NCBI GenBank assembly: GCA_963767565.1
Contig: CAVYEG010000001.1
Span: 310,001 to 374,000, forward strand
DNA length: 64,000 nt
Origin: Palsa-504 sp963767565
Lineage (GTDB): Bacteria; Actinomycetota; Actinomycetes; Streptosporangiales; Streptosporangiaceae
Reading direction: 5' to 3'
Part shown: positions 58,645 to 64,000 of the stretch, piece by piece
How positions within the stretch are numbered: position 1 is the stretch's first letter
Layout: each line of letters starts with the position of its first letter
Made by a program: the position numbers and the translations under genes
Notes under the pieces: generated by a model
The model's database searches: none
What the model saw: the letters and a program-made list of their open reading frames with translations, nothing else
Told to the model about the DNA's origin: nothing

Positions 58645-59268
58645 ATGAAGCTCCCGAGCACCGCGCACACTTCCCGCCCCTGGCGGATCCACGAGCTGAC
58701 CCGCGACTTCCGCCTCGAGGACGTGTGGGCCCTGCCCACGCCGGGCGGCCCCGGCGACTTCGGCCGCCTGGTCCAGCTGATCGCCTCGGGTGACGCCGCA
58801 CGCGGCTCCAAAGACCTCGCCCGCGTCCTGTGGGTGATCCGGCTCAAGCTGGGGGAGTTGCTCGGCTGGGACGGCCCGCAAGCCGGCCCGCCCCGCTCCT
58901 CGCTCCGCGACCGGCTGCCCGCCGACCTGCGCGACGGCCCGGCCGGCCCGGGCGCTCGCGCGCCGTTCACCCCGCTGTACCTGACCGGCGACGAGTGGGC
59001 CGCGGAGATCATCAACCGGACCGTGCACGGCGTGCTGCACCTCGGCTGGGTCCCGGACCAGGCCGGGCATGACCAAGCCCAGCGCTACCGCGGGCAGTGC
59101 TACCACGGGCAGCTGGCCGTGTACGTCAAGCCGAACGGCCTGCTCGGCCAGGGCTACATGGCCGCCATCAGGCCGTTCCGGCACCTGATCGTGTACCCCT
59201 CGATGATCAAGCAGATCGGCTGCGCCTGGCGCGAGCACGCCGGCGCCCCCGCCCCAGCCCGCGCCTAG
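58645..59268 (+). CDS. DUF2867-like protein
   Basis: 207 residues starting MKLPSTAHTSRPWRIHELTR, then FRLEDVWALPTPGGPGDFGR, VLWVIRLKLGELLGWDGPQA, YLTGDEWAAEIINRTVHGVL, HGQLAVYVKPNGLLGQGYMA, FRHLIVYPSMIKQIGCAWRE. This resembles DUF2867 proteins, whose function is unknown. It is controlled, by inference, by the divergent TetR regulator. A longer start at 58582 would place the operator inside the coding region and is rejected. Confidence 0.82.
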   Translation: MKLPSTAHTSRPWRIHELTRDFRLEDVWALPTPGGPGDFGRLVQLIASGDAARGSKDLARVLWVIRLKLGELLGWDGPQAGPPRSSLRDRLPADLRDGPAGPGARAPFTPLYLTGDEWAAEIINRTVHGVLHLGWVPDQAGHDQAQRYRGQCYHGQLAVYVKPNGLLGQGYMAAIRPFRHLIVYPSMIKQIGCAWREHAGAPAPARA

Positions 59269-59285
59269 CAGCATGATCCACTTAA

Positions 59286-59326
59286 CGTGGACATTTACCC
59301 CGGCCAGAACGCGGTTTGTGTCCACG
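59286..59326. terminator. Hairpin after the DUF2867-like gene
   Basis: CGTGGACA pairs with TGTCCACG over a 25-base loop, 18 bases after the stop codon. Without a T-run, it may be a weak terminator or a regulator site in front of fbiC. Confidence 0.4.
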
Positions 59327-59408
59327 CTGACCCGTTACCCGGCCCCGCCCGGCCCCACCGCGGGGCGGGCGGGGGAAGATACGGGGGCAGGCCGAGGTTG
59401 GGGGCAGC

Positions 59409-62171
59409 ATGAGCAGCGCCTGCGACAGGGATGAGACCGGGGGGCCGGAGGAGGGCAGACCAGTCAGCCAGATCACAGCTTCCGCCATGCGCCGCACGCT
59501 GGCGCGCGCCCGGGACGGCAAGTCGCTCGACACCGGCGAGGCCACCATCTTGCTGCACGCCCGCGGCGATGACCTGCAGACGCTCCTGACCTACGCTAGC
59601 CGCACCCGCGACGCCGGCCTGGCGGACGCAGGCCGGCCGGGCATCATCACCTACTCGCGCAAGGTCTTCATCCCGCTCACCCGGCTGTGCCGGGACCGCT
59701 GCGGGTACTGCACCTTCGCCACCGTGCCGCACCGGCTGCACAGCCTGTACCTGGAGCCCGACGAGATCCTCGCGATCGCCCGCGACGGCGCCGCCCTCGG
59801 CTGCAAGGAAGCCCTGTTCACCCTCGGCGACAAGCCGGAAGACCGGTGGCGCCAGGCCCGCGAGTGGCTCGACGCCCGCGGCTACGACGACACCCTGTCC
59901 TACGTGCGGGCCATGGCCATCCGCGTGCTGGAGGAGACCGGGCTGCTGCCTCACCTCAACCCGGGCGTGCTGAGCTGGCAGGACTTCCAGCGCCTCAAGC
60001 CGGTGGCCCCGTCCATGGGCATGATGCTCGAGACCACGGCCAGCCGCCTGTTCGCCGAGCAGGGCGGCCCGCACTTCGGCAGCCCCGACAAGGACCCCGC
60101 GGTCCGGCTCCGCGTCCTGGAAGACGCCGGCCGCAGCAACGTCCCGTTCACCACCGGCATCCTCATCGGCATCGGCGAGACGCTGGCCGAACGGGCCGAG
60201 TCGGTCTTCGCCATCAGAAAGGTGGCCCGCGAATACCGCGGCATCCAGGAAGTCATCGTGCAGAACTTCCGGGCCAAGCCGGACACCAAGATGCGCGACA
60301 CACCGGACGCCGAACTCGACGACCTGGCCGCCACGATCGCCGTCACCCGGCTCGTGCTCGGCCCCAAGGCCCGCATCCAGGCGCCGCCCAATCTGGTCGG
60401 CGACCAGCACGACCTCATCCTGCGGGCCGGCATCGACGACTGGGGCGGCGTCTCGCCGCTGACCCCGGACCACGTCAACCCTGAGCGTCCCTGGCCGGCC
60501 ATCGACGAACTGGCCGCCCGCACCGCCGCGGCCGGCTTCACCCTGCGCGAGCGGCTGACCATCTACCCGCCCTACATCCGCGAGCCCTGGCTGGACCCGC
60601 GGCTGGCCGCCCACGTCGCCGCGCTGGCCGAGGCGGCCACCGGCCTGGCCGACGAGACCGCCGCCCCGCACGGCCGCCCCTGGCAGGAGCCCGACGGGGG
60701 CCTGGCCGAGTGGGCCGCGGCCGGCCGCACCGACCTGCACGTCAGCATCGATACCGACGGCCGTACCCATGACCGGCGCGATGACTTCGCCGAGGTCTAC
60801 GGCGACTGGGATGAGATTGCCGAACGGGCCGTGGCACCCGCCTCCGCCCCCGCCGATCGCGCCCCCGTGGTAGGTGCTCAAGCGCCTGCCGACCCCGCGC
60901 TGGCCAACCCCGCGCCGGCCGACCCCGCGCTGGCCGACCCCGCGCTGGCCGACCCCGCGATAGCCGCTCCCGCGATAGCCGCTCCCGCGGTGGCCGCGCC
61001 CGGCGAGGTGGCCGGCGCCCTCCGCCAGGCCGAACGCGACCCGGCCGCCCTCACCGACGACCAGGCCCTCGCCCTGCTGTCCGCCGACGGCCCCGACCTG
61101 GAGGCCCTGGCCGGGATCGCCGACGCGCTGCGCCGCGACGTGACCGGCGACGACGTCACCTACGTCGTCACCCGCAACATCAACTTCACCAACGTCTGCT
61201 ACACCGGCTGCCGGTTCTGCGCGTTCGCCCAGCGCCGCACCGACGCCGACGCCTACACGCTGTCGCTGGAGCAGATCGGGGATCGTGCCGCCGAGGCGTG
61301 GGACGCCGGTGCCACCGAAGTGTGCATGCAGGGAGGCATCCATCCCGACCTGCCGGGAACAGCGTACTTCGAAATCGCTTCCGAGGTCAAGCGTCGCTGT
61401 CCGGATCTGCACGTTCATGCGTTCTCACCGATGGAGGTGATCAACGGCGCCTCCCGTACCGGCCTGTCCATCCGGGAGTGGCTCATCCGGGCCAAGGAGG
61501 CGGGCGTCGGCTCGCTGCCGGGCACCGCGGCCGAGATCCTCGACGACGACGTGCGCTGGGTGCTGACCAAGGGCAAGCTGCCCGCCTCGGTCTGGATCGA
61601 GGTCATCTCCACCGCCCACGAGCTGGGCCTGCGGACCTCGGCCACGATGATGTACGGGCACGTGGATACCCCGGCGCACTGGGTCGGCCACCTGCGCGTG
61701 ATCCGGTCCATCCAGGAGCGCACGGGCGGCTTCACCGAGTTCGTGCTGCTGCCGTTCATCCATGAGAACGCCCCCATCTACCTGGCCGGCCTGGCCCGGC
61801 CCGGGCCCACCCGGCGGGAGAACCGGGCCGTGCACGCGGTCTCCCGGCTGCTGCTGCACGGCGCGATCGGCTCGATCCAGTGCTCGTGGGTCAAGCTGGG
61901 CGACGACCTGTGCCGCGACGTGCTGAACGGCGGCGTCAACGACCTGGGCGGCACGCTGATGGAGGAGACCATCAGCCGGATGGCGGGCGCCGACCACGGC
62001 TCCTACAAGACGATCAGCCAGCTCCGCGCGATCACCGAGCCGATCGGCCGCCCGCTGCGCCAGCGCACCACCACCTACGGCGAGGTCCCGGCCGAACGGC
62101 TCGCCGCCTCCGCCGCCAGCGACGGCGTCTGCGCCTCGGTCAGGTCCGGCCTGCCGCTGCTGGCCCGCTGA
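59409..62171 (+). CDS. fbiC: FO synthase, bifunctional CofG-CofH
   Basis: 920 residues. Two radical-SAM domains are fused. The CofG half has its cluster cysteines at 94, 98 and 101 (CRDRCGYC). The CofH half has them at 597, 601 and 604 (CYTGCRFC), followed by FAQRRTDADAYTLS. FbiC makes the deazaflavin FO from tyrosine and a pyrimidine. Between them is a linker of about 100 residues with a 15-bp repeat giving ADPAL/AAPAI units (60888-60992). The size (usual about 860 residues) is explained by this expansion. It is convergent with fbiB. Confidence 0.97.
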   Translation: MSSACDRDETGGPEEGRPVSQITASAMRRTLARARDGKSLDTGEATILLHARGDDLQTLLTYASRTRDAGLADAGRPGIITYSRKVFIPLTRLCRDRCGYCTFATVPHRLHSLYLEPDEILAIARDGAALGCKEALFTLGDKPEDRWRQAREWLDARGYDDTLSYVRAMAIRVLEETGLLPHLNPGVLSWQDFQRLKPVAPSMGMMLETTASRLFAEQGGPHFGSPDKDPAVRLRVLEDAGRSNVPFTTGILIGIGETLAERAESVFAIRKVAREYRGIQEVIVQNFRAKPDTKMRDTPDAELDDLAATIAVTRLVLGPKARIQAPPNLVGDQHDLILRAGIDDWGGVSPLTPDHVNPERPWPAIDELAARTAAAGFTLRERLTIYPPYIREPWLDPRLAAHVAALAEAATGLADETAAPHGRPWQEPDGGLAEWAAAGRTDLHVSIDTDGRTHDRRDDFAEVYGDWDEIAERAVAPASAPADRAPVVGAQAPADPALANPAPADPALADPALADPAIAAPAIAAPAVAAPGEVAGALRQAERDPAALTDDQALALLSADGPDLEALAGIADALRRDVTGDDVTYVVTRNINFTNVCYTGCRFCAFAQRRTDADAYTLSLEQIGDRAAEAWDAGATEVCMQGGIHPDLPGTAYFEIASEVKRRCPDLHVHAFSPMEVINGASRTGLSIREWLIRAKEAGVGSLPGTAAEILDDDVRWVLTKGKLPASVWIEVISTAHELGLRTSATMMYGHVDTPAHWVGHLRVIRSIQERTGGFTEFVLLPFIHENAPIYLAGLARPGPTRRENRAVHAVSRLLLHGAIGSIQCSWVKLGDDLCRDVLNGGVNDLGGTLMEETISRMAGADHGSYKTISQLRAITEPIGRPLRQRTTTYGEVPAERLAASAASDGVCASVRSGLPLLAR
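60888..60992. repeat. 15-bp tandem repeat, 7 copies, in the FbiC linker
   Basis: Units of GCCGACCCCGCGCTG and variants such as GCCGCTCCCGCGATA, all 15 bp and in frame, encoding Ala/Asp/Pro/Leu-Ile units between CofG and CofH. Confidence 0.92.
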
Positions 62172-62243
62172 CCAAGACGCTCTGACCCGAGGCGCCCGTA
62201 CCCAGCCGCCCGGCGCCGGCACCCAGCGGCCCCGCGCCGGCCC

Positions 62244-63599
62244 TCAGCGGGTCAGGATGAAGTCCCCGGGGTCCCGGGGCGGCCGGGACCTGGCCTGCTC
62301 GGCCGGGTGCCCGACCGCGATGGCGCCCATCGGCCGCCAGCCCGGCGGCAGGTCCATGGCCCGGGCGGCGACGTCCTGGCAGAACAGGGTGCTGGAGATC
62401 CAGGCCGAGCCGAGGCCGTCGACGGCCAGCGCCACCAGCAGGTTCTGCACGGCCGCGCCCATCGACACGGTGAACATGGCCTGCTCGGACCGGTTGCGCT
62501 TCTCGTCGGGGTAGGCGTGCGCCGCGTCGGTGACCAGGCACGGCATGATGACCAGCGGCGCGAGCCGGAGCACGTCGCCGCGGCGCAGCCGGCGCGTGAC
62601 CTGCTCCTCGGTGAACCCGTCGCCGCGCAGGTCGGCGGCCCACGCCTCGCGCATGGCGTCGACCAGCCGCGTCCGGGCCTGCGCGGTCTCCAGGACCACG
62701 AACCGCCAGGGCTCGCTGTGGTGCGGCGCGGGCGCGGTCACCGCGGTGGCCACGGCCCGGCGTACTGCCGCCGCGTCGACCGGCTCGGCGGTGAACGCCC
62801 TGATCGTCCGGCGGGCCAGGGGCACGTCCGCCGAGCCGAACCGGAACATGTCCTCGTCGGCCGGGCGGATGATCGCCCGCGCGCCGGGGCCGTCCGGCTC
62901 GGTGACCAGCGCCGCCAGGCCGCGCACGACCGCCGCCGGGACCTGCCGCGACTTGCCCTTGACCAGGTCGGCGGCGGCGGCGATCTCGTCGGCCACCGCC
63001 GCCACGGTGACCTCCAGGATGTTGCCGAAGGTGTCGGCCTCGCCCCGGTAGTCCCGGACCGGGATCACGCCGGCCGCGCCGATGGCGTTGTCGGTCTGCC
63101 CGGCCCGCCACGGCCGGCCCATGGTGTCGGTGACGATGACGCCGACGGTCAGGCCGGTCCTGGCCTGCAGGGCCTTGCGCAGCCGCCGGGCCGACTCGTC
63201 CGGATCTTCCGGCAGCAGGACCACGGTGCCCGGAGCCGTGTTGGACTCATCCACCCCGGCCGCGGCCAGGACCAGGCCGTGCCGGGTCTGCGCGATGGTC
63301 GTGGCGCCGCGCCGGGCCACCACCCGGGCCGTCTCGGCCTCGATGGCCTGGTCCCGGGAGGCGGTCACCACCCGGCCCTCGGCCTTGCTCACGATCTTCG
63401 AGGTGATCACCACGATGTCGCCGTCGCGCAGGTCCGCGGCGGCCTCGGCCACCAGCCCGGCCAGGTCGGCTCCCACGGTGATCTCCGGCAGCCCGGTCAC
63501 CGGCACGACGGTTACAGTGCTGGCCTCGGGGGGACGACCCCCCGAGATCCCCCCGCGCACGGGGGGACTACCCGTCACCCCGTCCCCGCCTGGCGCCAT
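62244..63599 (-). CDS. fbiB: F420:gamma-glutamyl ligase fused to FMN-binding nitroreductase-like domain
   Basis: 451 residues. The N-terminal CofE domain contains VVITSKIVSKAEGRVV, VLLPEDPDESARRLR, GVIVTDTMGRPWRAGQTDNA, IGAAGVIPVRDYRGEADTFG. The C-terminal part is a nitroreductase-like fold (RTIRAFTAEPVDAAAVRRAV, WRFVVLETAQARTRLVDAMR, GLGSAWISSTLFCQD). This two-domain form is typical of actinobacteria: it adds the glutamate tail to F420-0 and reduces dehydro-F420-0. The start overlaps the fbiA stop by one base (TGATG). Confidence 0.96.
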   Translation of the reverse strand: MAPGGDGVTGSPPVRGGISGGRPPEASTVTVVPVTGLPEITVGADLAGLVAEAAADLRDGDIVVITSKIVSKAEGRVVTASRDQAIEAETARVVARRGATTIAQTRHGLVLAAAGVDESNTAPGTVVLLPEDPDESARRLRKALQARTGLTVGVIVTDTMGRPWRAGQTDNAIGAAGVIPVRDYRGEADTFGNILEVTVAAVADEIAAAADLVKGKSRQVPAAVVRGLAALVTEPDGPGARAIIRPADEDMFRFGSADVPLARRTIRAFTAEPVDAAAVRRAVATAVTAPAPHHSEPWRFVVLETAQARTRLVDAMREAWAADLRGDGFTEEQVTRRLRRGDVLRLAPLVIMPCLVTDAAHAYPDEKRNRSEQAMFTVSMGAAVQNLLVALAVDGLGSAWISSTLFCQDVAARAMDLPPGWRPMGAIAVGHPAEQARSRPPRDPGDFILTR

Positions 63600-64000
63600 C
63601 ACGCCCGCCCCTCGGCCAGGTCGGCGGCCAGGTCCAGCGCTGCCCGGGCGATCGCCGCGGTGGCGGGCAGGTCCCGCATGTACAGCGGCAGGGCGCGCAC
63701 CGCGATGCCCGCCAGCGCCGGATCGTCGGCCGCGGCCTTGTCCTGGTCGTCGACCAGCCAGCCGTTGATCAGGTCCGGCCCGTAGTGCGCGCCGACCGCG
63801 GCCGCCGAAGTCTCGACGCCGATCGCGGCCAGGCAGGCGTCGGCCATGCCGCGCACCGGGGCGCCGCCGATGATCGGCGAGGTGCCCACCACGGTCCGGG
63901 CTGACAGCGCGGCCCGGATGCCCGGCACGGCCAGGATGGTGCCGATGCTGACCACCGGGTTGGACGGCGGGAACAGCACCACGTCCGCCGCCGCGATGGC
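63599..64000 (-). CDS. fbiA: 2-phospho-L-lactate transferase (3' part; gene continues beyond the window)
   Basis: The visible about 133 residues contain DVVLFPPSNPVVSIGTILAV, VVGTSPIIGGAPVRGMADAC and LAAIGVETSAAAVGAHYGPD, the C-terminal half of CofD/FbiA, which joins the phosphate-linked acid moiety to FO. The frame is open to the window edge, so the start lies upstream of 64000. It forms a coupled pair with fbiB. Confidence 0.94.
   Translation of the reverse strand, partial: AIAAADVVLFPPSNPVVSIGTILAVPGIRAALSARTVVGTSPIIGGAPVRGMADACLAAIGVETSAAAVGAHYGPDLINGWLVDDQDKAAADDPALAGIAVRALPLYMRDLPATAAIARAALDLAADLAEGRA

Noticed and set aside
60817..60832. Eighth copy of the GCCGAACGG element
   Set aside because: Inside fbiC coding sequence (IAERAVAPA); likely chance in GC-rich DNA.
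60888..60992. CRISPR-like array
   Set aside because: Units are contiguous 15-bp in-frame repeats without spacers and lie inside fbiC.
1..64000. tRNA or rRNA genes
   Set aside because: None recognised by eye on either strand; a covariance search would be needed to exclude a tRNA.

Overview
The window reads as very high-GC actinobacterial DNA, best matching a deep Streptosporangiales-type lineage. The evidence is a complete fbiC gene, fbiB and the 3' part of fbiA for coenzyme F420, F420/flavin-type oxidoreductases (a Ddn-like protein and an LLM enzyme), an LCP cell-wall ligase, a BldC-like regulator, a DUF2342 zinc metalloprotease, a secreted PDZ/Lon-type protease, a SARP regulator, and many GTG starts with ATGA or TGATG gene overlaps. 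No rRNA, tRNA, CRISPR array or prophage was recognised.

Region by region. 1-1.2 kb: a non-actinobacterial, extremely C-poor G/T tract followed by a purine-rich tract, probably a contig edge. 1.6-10 kb: CBS protein, a thiamine-diphosphate enzyme, a BldC-like two-gene operon, a TPP riboswitch with an NCS1 permease, a DUF72 gene, an aminopeptidase N and a truncated crotonase. Most genes in this stretch carry one-base frameshifts. 10-16.6 kb: TetR with its operator, gene remnants, a Ddn-like protein, VOC and CBS proteins, and a two-component system. 16.8-26 kb: DUF1801, a Rieske oxygenase, a methyltransferase, LCP, a PEP-mutase/HbpS fusion, an IaaM-like amine oxidase and a three-gene membrane/Rieske redox operon. 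26-35 kb: a MITE-like palindrome, a kinase with IPT domains, an LLM-MarR-FMN reductase operon with a clear operator, a STAS protein and an MFS exporter.

35-46 kb is the most original part. A compact alanyl-tRNA synthetase-like gene lacks the editing half. It is preceded by a probably leaderless Ala-rich 20-residue reading frame and a hairpin that buries its ribosome-binding site. Next come an F420-type LLM/SRPBCC operon behind twin 21-bp palindromes, and a SARP regulator flanked by a cupin and by a SnoaL/phosphotransferase/methyltransferase operon. The SARP gene's upstream region and the distal operon's upstream region both carry the same 11-bp-period direct repeat, TTGCARY-N4-TTGCARC-GGACC, which suggests a local SARP regulon. 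An ECF sigma factor follows, where one base appears to have removed both its stop and the start of the next gene.

46-64 kb is housekeeping-like: HAD, disulfide reductase, metalloprotease, epimerase, MoaE, PDZ protease, glycosyltransferase, manB-type pyrophosphorylase, AlkA-type glycosylase, TetR with operator, then fbiC and convergent fbiB-fbiA. Two patterns cut across the window: short tandem repeats, mostly of exactly 15 bp, in coding and non-coding DNA, and a dispersed GCCGAACGGNCC element found at least seven times between genes.
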